Shown: positions 49,401 to 61,548, numbered from the stretch's first letter. The stretch is 64,000 nucleotides of DNA from Gyrodactylus bullatarudis (GCA_012064415.1 SSNU01000162.1:133286-197285), one strand, 5' to 3'. Made by a program: numbers and translations. Notes: a model not told the origin generated them from the sequence alone.

Positions 49401-52400
49401 TGAAAATGACCATATCATCAATGATTCATTATTAAGGAAATTGTTATCTCATCTTTTTCATGTAATTTATAACATTCACATTCATACTAATGAGTAGATA
49501 ATTAGAGATAATAATTACAAAAGGAACACACAAACTATCAAGTTACGATAGCCCATGAATAAACAATCAATGTTTGTGTGAGCTTAGATTAACAGTTAAA
49601 TCCTTTTTCAATCTTCTCAGCAATTAATAAACGTGATGTTCTAGGTATGTTCAATGGATTAAGAATAAAAGTTTATTCTAGTCTTGGAGAACTCTTTGCT
49701 TGCCTATCCAAGAATGTAAATTTAAAAAAGGGTTAATTCCAAAAATCGCCCCAATGAAAATTTCAACTTTTTACCTCGAATCAATTATATTGAATGGTGT
49801 AACTTGAATGATTAAAATTCTTTATGCAACCTACATGAGTTTCAGAAAGATTGAAAGTGTACTTACTCCTTATGTAGAACCTTTTATGGAAAAAACCTTA
49901 CGCGAATCTAAGCTCTTACAAATTTTTGCTATCTTTAAAGAAGATTTATTTCTAGTTTCTCAAGATTGAAATAGTGAAATAAAAAGAGTTGTTAACTTCC
50001 CCAAACTCCAATTTCCTTGTAGTTTGCAAAAAATAATGAATATCCCTATTAACATCTGTATGCCGTGGGCAAAGAGTCAGAAGTTGTTTTTAAAAAGTAT
50101 GCCCAATATGAAAACAAAATAATCTGCTTGAAAGCAACTTATCATGCTCCGTGACGTCGAAAATCTAATAGAGTCGGAACTTGAAAGTTACAGAGAAAAT
50201 AAAAAATAAGACCGTGCAAAGCCGTAAAATATCAAGCGCTGAAAAAAGGTAGATAAATTAATAAATTAAGTCATTTCTTATTATTTAAAAAAAAGTATTT
50301 GGGGTGAAAATTAGAAAAAATTTCCTCTGGGGTGATTTTTGGAATTAACCCTTTAAAAAATGTATAAAATAGAAAGAAATTCGTAATTTTCAAGTTCAAT
50401 TTACTACAATAATGGCTTGCAATCTGACTGGTAAGAGTGCAATTATTAGGACATAAAAAGAGCTGTGAGGAAGAAATATTATTCGTTACGATGTAAGATA
50501 TTACAATCTCTAAAGTACATATTCCATATAAACTGGAAATATTAGGCCATAAAATATGCAAAAATAATAATTTATTTTAACGTCATTTTCTTTTACAACA
50601 ATTATAAAGTAATTTAGAAAAAAGAGGAAAACTATTCATACAATGGACTTGTGGATAATTATAATTATAGATAAATCTGAGATAGATTTCTGACCCTTTT
50701 ATCAGATGATCAAACTTTTTCGAATATGAAAAATTGTCCTTTCAGACGACTGAACAAATCAACTTCAAACTTGAATCAAAGGTTTCATGGTTAAATAAAC
50801 CATAAAGGCATAATATTTCTCATACAGAATGTAGAGTTTTACAGAAAATAAAATGCTGGTTCATTTCAGATCAGATTACAAACATATTTTTACACCTGGC
50901 TAGATTTCAGATGACAAAATTCTGGAGCGGAAATGTTAACATGAAATAATTAAGTAAAAGGGGTAAATTAGTTATTCTAAAATTGAAAGGATATTTTGAT
51001 AAGTTCGAATCTGATTTTGACGATGAAATTAAAACCATGATGAAGAAGGTTCTAAATCTTTTGAAGTTTTGATTTATATTTTCATAGCAGAAATATTTGG
51101 TATAAAAATTGCAAATTTTTGCCGCAAATGAAAAGAAATGATACACTTCTAATCGATTTATTTTCCCATGAGATCTAGGAAAAAATAATTCATGATTTGC
51201 CTTCAATTAGACGATTGCTTATATTAAGAATCTGTTATGGAAATCTATCAATTAAATTATTATTCATAAATATTTATCAAGGATCAATAAATCAAGAAGT
51301 AGACATTTTCGAATTAATTGTAAAAGGCTAGATCCTGAATGAATTATTATTCATAATAATTATTATTCAAAAACTTTTGATAAATAAAAGGCTAAATAGA
51401 TTTAAATCAAGACTTGGGACTCTGGAATACTATTCCTTTAGAAAATTTATTCTGATAGTTGTTATTTTTTATAAGAATATTTATTGAAGAAAACTTAGTA
51501 TCTTTTTATGATTTATGCCGAAATTCAAATGAAAAAGATGAAAGCAATGACAGTATAGAGAGATGTAAACTTACTGATAAATTTATTCTTGACAAATCAA
51601 TCGGCTGGCTATCCAGTAAATGTGGAAAATATTTATCTTTTAGATATTCCAAGAGATTATCAAATAATTCTGTAATGTTTGTGTTATTATTTTCATTGGT
51701 AATCTTTTTAGCCGACTGAATGAAATGCTTGATAAAGTTGTTGATAAGGGATTCACTCAAGGGTTTGCGTAGATATTTCATAAGATATTTCTCATTTGTA
51801 ATCTGACGCTTAATTGGTTTCCTAAAATAGAAAGAAAATTTTTAATAATGGTAACTAGAAAGCAATAAGACCTATCAATAAGAGATTTAGCAAATTTAAA
51901 ATTGGAAAATCATCCACAACTCGTTTAAAGCTTTGAAAACAAATCTAAAAATTTGAAAGCTTTTTCAATTTCTTTCCAAAATTTTATTTTGATTAACAAA
52001 TGCTTTTATCTGACAACTAAATTCACCCCATGGTGTGTGTGACATGCAAAGAGGAACCCATGATATTATCCAATTTATTCAATTTTTAATCCGTGAGTGA
52101 CAAACTTGATAATTGCGAGGGAAATAACTGCTTTTCAGATTGATTATTGCATTGAATAATTTCTTCTAGATTATGATATGATTGATATAAGGAATTTATG
52201 ATTATTACAAAAATCTCATTCTTTCATCTAGTTCTAACAAGATGGTGTTTTTCAGGAGTTCATATCATGTTGCCTAGGTTCACGATGGTTCACTGGATAA
52301 ATTTATTTCATACCAAAATTATATTTGTACTGCTCTGTTACACTTAACCCTTCATGTTAAAAAAATAAATAACCTTTAGAAACAATAGCCGTAGATTTCA

Positions 52401-55400
52401 ATTATGCAATCGCCTGCTCGATAACTCTTATAGTTTAGAAGATAACTGGTTTTAGAGCCGAAAAATGCCAATTTTAACCTCTATTATCTTCGGAATGATA
52501 AGTCGGCTTACAAAAAAGAATTAAGATTCGGAATCAGTGTAGTTATTTTGGGTTAGGTTGCAAATTTTCTCATTTGTGTGATGAAAAAATAATAATTTGG
52601 GACATGAAGGGTTAAGGTTCACTAATAATATGCATGAAAGCCAACAAGCATTAAAATTTGAGTATTTTTCTGACCAATTTTAAAGCTGAGCTGTATTTAA
52701 CATCAATATTTTCTTTCTCATTTTTTTAATCTCAGTATTTTAAATACTTGATTGGATTTTTACAATTTTAGTTTCAAATTTTTTGAGTATAGCATTCGTT
52801 GTATTTTAGAAAGTTTAATATTATTGAAGTGGAGCAGAGAGGTATAAATATAATTTTGGTGAGCCATCATGTGTGTAATTAACTGTGATATGGATGTTTT
52901 CTCTGAGTTCTCTTCAAGAATTATCTCCAAATTTTCTTCTAAAATTATTACTTTATTAATTTAATGTTACGTGATATATATTTCTTTAAAGGAATAAAAA
53001 TTTTGTAAAACTTGAACAACATGTAGAGAAATGAGCCAATTCACGCACGATTGATTACCAGCATACAGAGAGTATGGACTAGGCAAAAAATTAAATGGAA
53101 AAAAAGAAATTCTAAGTAGTTAAATTCTGTGCATGATAAAAAAACAAGACATACTTGAATATCGATTTGGCTTTATCGTTAGATAGGCGAGCGTAAATAC
53201 TGCCAGGTGTGAATATTTCCAAAGGGTTTGTTTGATCCTAAAAAGAAATGCATATCTATAAAAAGGAATGACCAATTTTGAGATAATAAGCAGAAAAATT
53301 CTTCGTTCTTCTACCCTTAAAATCAATTACAGTCCTGTTCAAGACTAGCTAAATAAATATCCATTACAATTGGTTATCCTTTTCTTGTCGAAAACGTGTG
53401 CAAAATAATGATTCTTTGATTTTCAAGCCTTGCAACAGGCAGAAACCAATTTTGCGATTTTAAAATGGATATTCTCAATTCTAGAGCCTGTATATTAAGT
53501 TAATATTATTAACTGAAAACTATAGGTAATTTTGAAAATGAAAATATAAACTAAAAGAAACTTTCAAATTATACTTGGAAATACATGTTGAGATGTAACT
53601 AATTAGATTAAAATCAACGATAATTCAAAACAACTGTATTCTTCAATCAAGAAACAGAAATTTAGTACTTCTCTGTATATTTAATTCAATTTAATTTTTT
53701 CTTTTGGAAAAAACTCCAGCTTGATAGCTTATCCGATCATAAAATATATCGTTGAGTGAGCCTAATTTTATTAGACTACAACTATTTTCTTGCTTATTTT
53801 TTGTAACTTGGTATTCTGTTTTTAGAGTAGTGCACTTTGGATGCAAATTAGATTATCTTCTGAGTAGGTAATAATTTTGGGTATTTTTGAACCCAAAATA
53901 GATTCTAAAATCTGTTTTTCACGAATATGAACGAATTTCGATTTGAGTAAGAAATCGAAAGAAATATTTCATGTTATTTTGCTTGGAAAAATTTTAGTTA
54001 GGAAATCAAATTGTATTTCAAACTGTATTTCGCAATATAAATATTCATAGTATTCAAAATGAATTTTGAAAATTTCAAGTGATATCGAATAAAATTTTTT
54101 AATAAAATCTATCAAAAAGAATGCTAAATCTTCAATTAAGTCAATGAAATAATTGATGAATGGTTCAAAAGAAATTAGTCTCCATGTTATTACGCCTATC
54201 AAGATCATCAAAATACCAGATCAAACATGAAAATTTCCTTGAAGTCTCTCAAAGGATAAGACAAGAATCTTAAATTATCCCCTCATCATCATTATAGTTT
54301 TTCTTCTCTACCTGGAGAATTGATTTATTAAATGGAAATACTCAGAGAGAATCCAAAGAGAAATTTCTTGGGGTGATTTTTCATTTACTTAAATTTTTCC
54401 GTGTAGTAAAGCATCTAATCATAACCCACCCCCTCCTTCTAGAGGAATGTTTTAACAACAAAAAAATTTAAATCTGTACCTAGATTCGTCCGGAAACATG
54501 GAGGAAAATGGATGGAGATATCTCTACCCACATCTGAAAGAGAGAGTACATTGACTTACTGGATGTTCCAAATTAAGACTTCCTTGAAATTTTCTAGTAA
54601 CCAGAGTGGAAAAGACGACAACATAATTTATAGCGGACATTCGTATCCTTTGTACAGGGTGTATGGCAAAGGCGACAATTCTCTGGAAGTAATCTATTGC
54701 AATATTGCCAGAGAATAAATCATTGACTAAAAGTTCTGTAATTGACTTGATTGACTGTTCAATGACGAAAATATTCGAATCCTGGAGTCCTTGATCTAGC
54801 ATAGGACGTATGAGAGATATACTTTGAATACCAGAGTAACGGATCAGACATGGGATTTGTTGGTAAAATGCTACACGCAATTCACTGGCATTCTACATTC
54901 AAACAAAACTGAGATCAGATAAAACCAAAGATTAAAAAGATGAACTAGTCGATTCAGAACCAAGAAAAAAATATTGAGACAGAGTCAACATTAGATCTGG
55001 ACCAATAATGTCTCATCCACTGACTATCTCAATACCGAAAAAGGTTGGCAATATCCCAATTAATCTATCTTCAGACTTTAAAGTTTGAATAAAATTCGAT
55101 AAATCTCATCACTTTTATGTATGCTTGTTGTTCAAAATCTAAATTTAGATGTATTAATTTGAGTTACAAAATAATGGAAAGATTAATCTTTTTTCCAAGC
55201 TTTATATCAGCTTGTCTAACTAATTTATCAATTAGCTGTTCTTGTATACTAGGTTGAATATTTTGCTTAAAAATTAGAGAAAGTAGATGTTTGTCTCTAA
55301 AGCCGTAAATTTATCTATCTTTTTGCATTGAGAATGATTGAGAACCCTATTCGAGAAGCTAAATTTTGATCCAAGAACCTAATTCTTTCCTGGTCATTTT

Positions 55401-58400
55401 CATGATAACTGAATGAAATATTTTTCATTAGATCATAAAATTATTTGAACAATTTCTCCCATATAAATGTTTAATTTAATCTCAATCAGAATGCGAGATA
55501 GGAGGTCGTACATTTTTCATGCTGTTCTAATAGGCAGTTTGGCTATAAAATAGGGTAATTTTCAATTCAAAATATTCTTCAATCCTGATAAATCCTCTGA
55601 TATATGTTTCTTATGTGTGTAATGATTTGAGAGAGGAATTTATTCGATCAATTTGAAGGTTGATCTAAGTTTGAAATAAAAATCTCATCTGTCATTTTCG
55701 TGGAATGATGGATGAGCTTGACTGATTGACGCATCCTTCTCATCATCCAGAGAATGCCAGAAATTGATGAAATACATAAAAAATTTAAAGTTTATGTTCT
55801 CAAATCTGAATTAGTTTTCATTTTTTCGGGCATTTAAATAGTCTCCTATAAAACTTTGTTCTGGATTGTTCCATTTCAAGCTTGGGAAACGATAGATTTT
55901 AATTAGCTTCCATCTCTGAAAGTCTCATCTATAATATCTTATTTTATACGTAATAATAAATATTTTATAATACTTAATCTACTTTCAAGTAAGTATACAA
56001 TTATTGATTACTTTAAACAAATTAAACATACTTTTTCATTGAAAAAGGCTATAAGATGACTCAAGAGCACATTCGAAGTCCAATGACGTCCAAGGAATGC
56101 TGCGATTTTCACCAGTTTACTTGAATTATAACGATCTTCAGATTTTTTACGAAATGACTGGCTTGGCGCAATGGTACTTTCAACTAGAGCCTGTCTAACA
56201 GTTACTGAAGAGTCTTCAAATAATAAAACAACTCTTTCCCTAATTTGATTCTTCAGCAAGGAATAGCGGTTTGCTTGCATTTGGGAGTAGGTCTGGGTTT
56301 CATTGCCAACTGAATTTTCCTTGCATGTTCCAAGATTCATGTATATCCTTAATGAGGTAAATGAAAAAGGTAGATTTTCTGATTAAATTCTTTTAAAGAA
56401 ATTAGTGTAAAAACAAGAAAAATTCTGGAAATGTAGCTTGGGATTTTAATGAGAAAGAGACTACAAAATAGTCATCATTGTTATGAGCTTAGCTATACCA
56501 TAGGGAAAATATATTTGGTAGACTTCAATGTTCAATGATTTGATTTTTAACCCTTTTGATACAAGGGATCTTTTCTTTAGGATTCAAACTATTAAAGTTT
56601 GCTATCATGGTACATTTTAGCCAAACCAGTTTTGTTTTCTTGTAAACATATCAAATGAAAATTAATTTTTATCTTAGTGAATGCTTATCACAATCACAAC
56701 TTCGAAACTTTATTCACTTAGCTATAATAAGCTTTTAGTCTCATTCTAAAGATAATCGAAAACAAAGCATTTTTTCCTATAAAACCATATGTTTTTGAGT
56801 TTTTTTTGATATACAAAATCTCTATTGAAAATGAGCAAACTCACAAAAAAGACAAATCAATAATGACAGGAAGATTACGAACAATTGACAACCTAATGAG
56901 AATATCATCATCAGGCTTAATTCTATTGATTATCCTCATGAGATATTCAGCGAGCAAGTTGAAATCTGACAACTGTTTCAGCAGGACTTCACGTTCCGGA
57001 TTACTTTCATCATCGGAGAGTATTCGATGACAATTTAATAATATCTCCCCAGCAGTATCAAGAGCATAAACACGAACTTCACTGGAATGCCGGGTTTGAT
57101 TTGAGACAAAATCCAAAAGGTATGGAAGAATCCGATCTATCTGGTACACGCATGTCAAATTTTCACCTGTAAAATGTAAAAATATGGTAACCAATAAACT
57201 TGGATAGTGTTATTGATTAGCTCTCATGTAATTTGATTTGTTTGATTTTTTTAACCAATCAGATTCAAGTAAAAATTATACCTCGGCAGTTTATGAACTT
57301 GCTAAAGTATTCTTGAGGGTTTTTTTTACTGTTTTGCAATTTTCAAAATATAATAGACGAAAAATAACTAGACTGAATAACTTGAATCTTAGAATCTAAA
57401 GTGTGAGTTGAAACCGTTAAATATTTCACATGTTTAGTGTTCAAATAAAGAGTAACTTACTCAAAAGTCCCAATGAGATTATCGATTTAATTTTGGAGGC
57501 CTCCTCAAGATTTTTCATTTGATTTCGTTCATTCTGATTGCAAAAGAGTGAACCGTTTGACATGGGCGAAGTAAGAGTTTTGCCCTCTGTTGAGAATGGT
57601 TTCAAGCAATCTGTCACAAGATTTACCAAAAGAATCGAGGCGAATTTCAAATCTTTCTCATTGTCTTTCAGGGAGAGTAAAATTTCTGAAAGCTTCCTAA
57701 TAAAGTAGAAAATAGTTTGAGGATTTTTACATACTCAAAGATGTAGGCTAAGCGATGGTTGAAATTATGTAATCGATTATCGATTAGAAAACTTTGCATA
57801 AATGCATAAAATGGACCGTAAAAGATATCCGGGAATAGTTTGGATTTTTGCTTTGCCAAATGCTCATGTGCTGATTTTCGCTGACTGGCATCTCGACTCA
57901 ATAATTGGATAATGAGATCCTTTAAAATTGCATCATCTCTGTCAAAGTTTATGGATAAAAGCTTCTCAATCCTAGAATCACTACCTGAGCGGTATATGAG
58001 GAGGTCGCTCAAGGTAAAAGGAACAATTCCATCTGAGAACAATTCCAAGATAATACAACCAGCTGAGAATAAATCCATTTCAGGGACAAGATAATTAGAA
58101 GCTGGTGTAGTGGAAACTGGACGAGATAAATTTTCATCAACATTTTCCATTTCATTAGCAATGTCAACTCCAGTTTCATCCAAGGATGTTTTCATATTAT
58201 CAGAATCATAGAATCTTTCAGGCGCAAGATAGCAAGCTCTGCGTCTCGAGTTATCGAAAAGATATGTGAATTCACTTGGATTGTCTGAAGGTAAATGAAC
58301 AGTTTTGTATGGAGCTGGATCAGTAAGGAAAACCCAACCCCAACCAGTAATGAGAAAATTTTCCATTTTTAAATCTCCATGGCATAAGTCTACCGCATGC

Positions 58401-58879
58401 AACTGTTCAAGGGATTTTAGAATTTGGAAACAAATCCATAGTTTTTCTTCATGAATTAAGAATGGACGTGTGCTCAACCTCTCTAATAAAGATTGGTAAA
58501 CATAATCACGGAGAAAACCGATCGTATTTGGAGCATTTAGAACGCTAAAATGTAAAAATTAAGAAGGATTTCTAACATTGTATAAGGAAGCAGATTAAAA
58601 CCATTCTTGATTGATCCAAAATATGGATCAAGCTGTTTCAAAGACTGATCAAGATCTACATTTGTGTTTGTATTTACAAAAATTTTGAGAATATGAAGTA
58701 TAGATCTCTTATCACTAGTGAATAGATAAAAGAAAAACGAATTACATGACTTTTGCGACTCTCAGTAGCCGAGATCCAACTAATTCTTCTTTTATTGAGA
58801 ACGAATTTTGAATGTCCACTGTCAAATCTTTTATTGAGCCTTCATGGAGCTTGGGAAAACCGGATAAATTGTTTCCCAT
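43462..58879 (-). CDS. VPS15: VPS15/PIK3R4: pseudokinase-HEAT-WD40 scaffold of class III PI3-kinase
   Basis: Myristoylated scaffold that anchors VPS34 on endosomes and autophagosomes. Exons: 58879-58746, 58714-58577, 58544-57735, 57696-57461, 57166-56845, 56347-56032, 54892-54560, 53237-53155, 51821-51575, 48642-48302, 46769-46443, 46387-46273, 45323-45179, 44892-44489, 44133-43462; phases agree, 4,623 nt, 1,540 residues (human about 1,360). It starts MGNNLSG (N-myristoylation Gly2). The kinase domain lies at about 20-340: Lys55, HGDLKMEN (Asp148), DPA at 166-168 where DFG is usual, and APERF. HEAT repeats follow at about 400-780, including LLSHLIAFFNEK and VRQAL. The WD40 propeller starts at about 1085 (GHVHEHDI) and ends CDGVIKFWK. 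Introns are 31, 32 and 38 nt, then 55-2932 nt. The exon 12 donor (GTTTAA) is the least certain. Confidence 0.93.
47793..47890. repeat. Dispersed repeat fragment in VPS15 intron
   Basis: AAAATGCTTCACCATTATAT... to TTTTACTACGCAATCACTAA resembles 6660-6755 and, for the first part only, 14278-14325. The same order of blocks at 6.66 kb and here shows a real repeat of at least 95 bp of unknown class. Confidence 0.55.
49733..50348. mobile_element. TTAA-bounded inverted-repeat element in VPS15 intron 9
   Basis: TTAATTCCAAAAATCGCCCC at 49733 and its near-complement at 50329-50348 face each other. TTAA stands at both ends, and the outer flanks AAAGGG and CCCTTT are also complementary. Non-coding, about 615 bp, so a piggyBac-type MITE is the simplest reading. 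The true boundary could be the next TTAA outward. Confidence 0.6.
52344..52615. mobile_element. piggyBac-type MITE in VPS15 intron 8
   Basis: TTAA at 52344-52347 and 52612-52615 with termini CCCTTCATGT (left) and ACATGAAGGG (right). Non-coding, 272 bp. A similar end without a partner occurs near 18130. Confidence 0.75.
56547..56780. mobile_element. Partial piggyBac-type MITE in VPS15 intron 5
   Basis: Starts TTAACCCTTTTGATAC at 56547. AGTTTGCTATCATGGTACAT (about 56598) matches the right half of the 34056-34671 element in reverse complement. No matching second end was found, so this copy is truncated. The right limit is approximate. Confidence 0.55.
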
Positions 58880-59032
58880 TTTTCTGACGAGTTAGAAATG
58901 TAACCAGTAAAAACAAAACTATTTATTTAAAAAGATCAGAGATAAAAAATAAACTTTAAATCATTGATAATATATGAAATGATTATTTGCTGGATAAAAA
59001 AAATTTCGTGAAAAGCAAATTAAACTACAAAA
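58880..59032. promoter_or_regulatory. Bidirectional promoter region between VPS15 and MOB3
   Basis: Only 153 bp separate the two divergent start codons, so this stretch must contain both 5' leaders and, unless unseen upstream exons exist, both promoters. It is AT-rich, and no canonical TATA box can be assigned. Shared control is inferred from the spacing only. Confidence 0.6.
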
Positions 59033-59710
59033 ATGAATGCTTGGAAGCAAATCTTCTCTAAAGAAAAAGTAATTGAATAATATTTTATTGTTTTTCAGAC
59101 CTTCAAACCAGTTAAAGAGTTCCAAGTAGATACAATCAGATATAATCTTCATAAACAAGCGGCTGCCAGTTTGAAGTCGGGAATCGACATGCGATTAGTC
59201 GTCAAACTTCCTGAAGACGAATTACTAAACGACTGGATTGCTGTACATGTTGTTGATTTCTATAACAGGCTCAATTTAATTTATGGAACAATTAGTGATT
59301 TTTGTACTGTCCAATCTTGTCCAAAAATGTCTGGAGGTAGAAAGTTTGAATATTTCTGGCAAGATGATAAAAACTACAAGACCCCAGAACGCCTTCCTGC
59401 CCCCACATATATATCCCTTCTAATGGATTGGATTGAGGCCCAAATAAATGATCCGCTTCTCTTTCCGATTATGCAAGATCAGCCTTTTCCCAAGTCATTC
59501 ATCCCTTCAGTTAAAAAGATTATGACTCGCCTTTATCGTGTATTCGTACATGTTTATATTCATCATTTCGACAAAATAACTGATATAGGAGCGGAAGCTC
59601 ATGTTAACACTTGTTACAAACATTTTTATTTTTTTGTAACTAATTTTAACCTTGTTAAAAATCAAGAATTTCAACCGCTTGCAGAATTAACTCAGACAAT
59701 CTGTCATTGA
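59033..59710 (+). CDS. MOB3: MOB3, MOB-family kinase adaptor
   Basis: Mps-one-binder family adaptor related to the Hippo/NDR-kinase regulators; the MOB3 group binds MST-type kinases. Exon 1 is 59033-59068 ([12 protein letters not shown]) and exon 2 is 59099-59710 (203 codons plus stop). They are joined across a 30-nt intron (GTAATT...TTTTTCAG) in phase 0. The 215 residues match the usual 216-217. Family hallmarks are [21 protein letters not shown], the zinc ligands CTVQSC and [25 protein letters not shown] and the C-terminal TICH typical of MOB3. GTISDFC and QSCPKMSGG favour MOB3 over MOB1 and MOB2. The protein is complete and appears functional. Divergent from VPS15. Confidence 0.96.
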
Positions 59711-60185
59711 GAATCGAATTGCTTCACCTTATGATTTTTAATTATTTCAAATATAATTTTCATTGATTATTTTTCTCTGAAAGCTTTTTCGATAGGTGAA
59801 TTTGACACGCTTTTTATAATGAAACTGCTAACTCAACATCTTGGCATATGGGTTCAATTTGAAAACATTCATTGAATTGTACCTCTTAATCTTTCTGATA
59901 ACAATATTTTTTATTTACATACGTCTACTTCGAAGTAAACACTCAAAATACTTTATAATTATAATCAATGTAAGTTCATCTAACTTCATCGTCACGAATA
60001 ATTGGTTGATTCCCTGAAAGATATGTTATTTTTTTCTATTGAGTATATCTTGTCGAATTGTCAAATATTTCCTAAAATCAGTCGAAAGACGGATGGCTTG
60101 AACAGAAGATTGAGTCCTTATTAAGGGCTTCTTAAGATTCTATAGGTCATGAAAGTCTATAATGTTCATTGTATTTTTTTTGTAT
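59711..60185. other. 3' flank of MOB3
   Basis: AT-rich spacer and presumed 3' UTR. No gene and no clear AATAAA close to the stop codon were seen. Confidence 0.35.
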
Positions 60186-60494
60186 TTAACCCTTAAAGTC
60201 CCAGAGAATTTTTTTTCATTTTTCTCAATTTTTATCTATGACCCTGGGAAGTAGGTTTCAAAAAAACGTTATAAACAAAAATTAATATTTTGAAAAAAAA
60301 TCAACTCTCTTTGAATTAGTATAGTATAGTAGTTTGACGAATCATAGAGCTAAGATCTTTGCGTATTCCAGGAGATTAATAAATTTCCTATCTAATGGGT
60401 GGTGAACGAAGTATTTCCTGAGGCTTGAATGAATAATAATGAGTAGCTAATATGACGTGTGTTAGAAATATCACTGTGGGACTTTAAGGGTTAA
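60186..60494. mobile_element. piggyBac-type MITE
   Basis: TTAA at 60186-60189 and 60491-60494 with termini CCCTTAAAGTCCCA (left) and GGGACTTTAAGGG (right). Non-coding, 309 bp, lying between MOB3 and the Gln-rich gene. The same CCCTTAAAGTCCCA string appears inside the piggyBac element near 11000. Confidence 0.78.
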
Positions 60495-60664
60495 TTTCAA
60501 ATTACTCGAAAATTACATGCTTGATATTTTTCATCAAACTTCACTCCTAATTTTTTGCATGATCAAGCCCTATTTTTGATCACAATTGATTTTCCCATAA
60601 TGTATGTGGAAATTGGTCTGTTATCAGTAGAAACAAGGTTATTTCAACAAAATCACCAAAATAA

Positions 60665-60691
60665 TTTATTGAATAAACATTATATTTTATT
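60665..60691 (-). terminator. Poly(A) signals of the Gln-rich gene
   Basis: Two minus-strand AATAAA hexamers (plus 60686-60691 and 60665-60670) lie about 27 and 48 nt after the stop of the gene at 60718, a normal distance for cleavage and polyadenylation. Confidence 0.6.
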
Positions 60692-60717
60692 TTTTTAAAT
60701 AAAAATTACAAATTCTT

Positions 60718-61548
60718 TCATCTTCGATAATTTTGTCCATAACCCCCGTAATTCTGCTGAGGTTGCTGATAAATATTGGCTTGTTGCGTTCCAAGATACT
60801 GTTGCTGTGGCATTCGAGAATAATGCTGTTGTTGCTGTGGCATTCCAGGATACTGCTGTTGTTGCTGTGGCATTCCAGGATACTGCTGAGATTGCTGCGG
60901 TATTCCAGGATACTGCTGAGATTGCTGCGGCATTCCAGGATACTGCTGTTGTTGCTGTGGCATTCCAGGATACTGCTGAGATTGCTGCGGTATTCCAGGA
61001 TACTGCTGAGATTGCTGCGGCATTCCAGGATACTGCTGAGATTGCTGCGGCATTCCAGGATACTGCTGAGATTGCTGCGGCATTCCAGCATTTTGTTGCT
61101 GACTCACATTGGTTGAGTTCGTGTCTTTTTGAGTAGACGTGTTTTTATGTGGTTTCTTCTGTAACTGTAAGTGTAATTTTCCATCTGGATATGTTAGCTG
61201 ATATCCCTTTGTTAAATCAACATCCTTGGCCTCGCAGATGAAACCAAACTTTCTGGCCTTTTCTTTGTACTCAATAACTATGTTATTCCCAAAAAACTTT
61301 TCAGGTGTTACTGATAGAAGGTCTTTATTCATAACTATATTTTGATAAAATTCATTTAAAAAATGAATGTCAATCAGTAAATAACTATTCTCGTCAATTT
61401 GATTCATTGGCGGTAAGTATTGGTTAGAGTTCTGAGTCTGATAGCCATTCTGAGTAGGATATCCATTTTGTGCTTGGTAAACATTCTGAGCTTGATATCC
61501 ATTCGGTTGGCCACCATATCCTGTTTGTTGATAAGCGAAATAGCTCAT
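60718..61548 (-). CDS. Gln/Tyr/Gly-rich repeat protein with possible HSP20-like core (novel)
   Basis: I do not recognise a named family. The single exon encodes 276 residues. Residues 1-50 are low complexity (QTGYGGQPNGYQAQN and similar repeats of GYQ/QNGY). Residues about 55-130 form an ordered domain, starting YLLIDIHFLNEF and ending YPDGKLHLQLQKK. The rest is about a dozen copies of a seven-to-eight-residue repeat, QQYPGMPQQ with Ser or Gln alternation, ending GGYGQNYRR. The ordered part has the same length and landmarks as the gene at 62877-63218. The DGKLHLQLQKK end resembles the last alpha-crystallin strand of HSP20 proteins (DGVLxIxxPK); this is inference only. There is no signal peptide or TM. 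Antisense frames across the repeat are artefacts of CAG-rich coding. Confidence 0.82.
   Translation of the reverse strand: MSYFAYQQTGYGGQPNGYQAQNVYQAQNGYPTQNGYQTQNSNQYLPPMNQIDENSYLLIDIHFLNEFYQNIVMNKDLLSVTPEKFFGNNIVIEYKEKARKFGFICEAKDVDLTKGYQLTYPDGKLHLQLQKKPHKNTSTQKDTNSTNVSQQQNAGMPQQSQQYPGMPQQSQQYPGMPQQSQQYPGIPQQSQQYPGMPQQQQQYPGMPQQSQQYPGIPQQSQQYPGMPQQQQQYPGMPQQQQHYSRMPQQQYLGTQQANIYQQPQQNYGGYGQNYRR

Noticed and set aside
50271..51206. Extra VPS15 exon or separate gene in the 2.9 kb intron
   Set aside because: The minus frames here (96 and 99 codons) lack HEAT-like or other domain patterns and lack phase-compatible splice sites; exon 9 joins exon 10 in phase without them.
60733..61136. Long plus-strand and alternative minus-strand frames across the Gln-rich repeat
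   Set aside because: They are shadows of the CAG/CCA-type coding repeat. The translations are monotonous (LLRHSRILL, FQDTAEIAA, ECRSNLSSIL) and lack any non-repeat context, whereas the called frame has an ordered domain and a good start.
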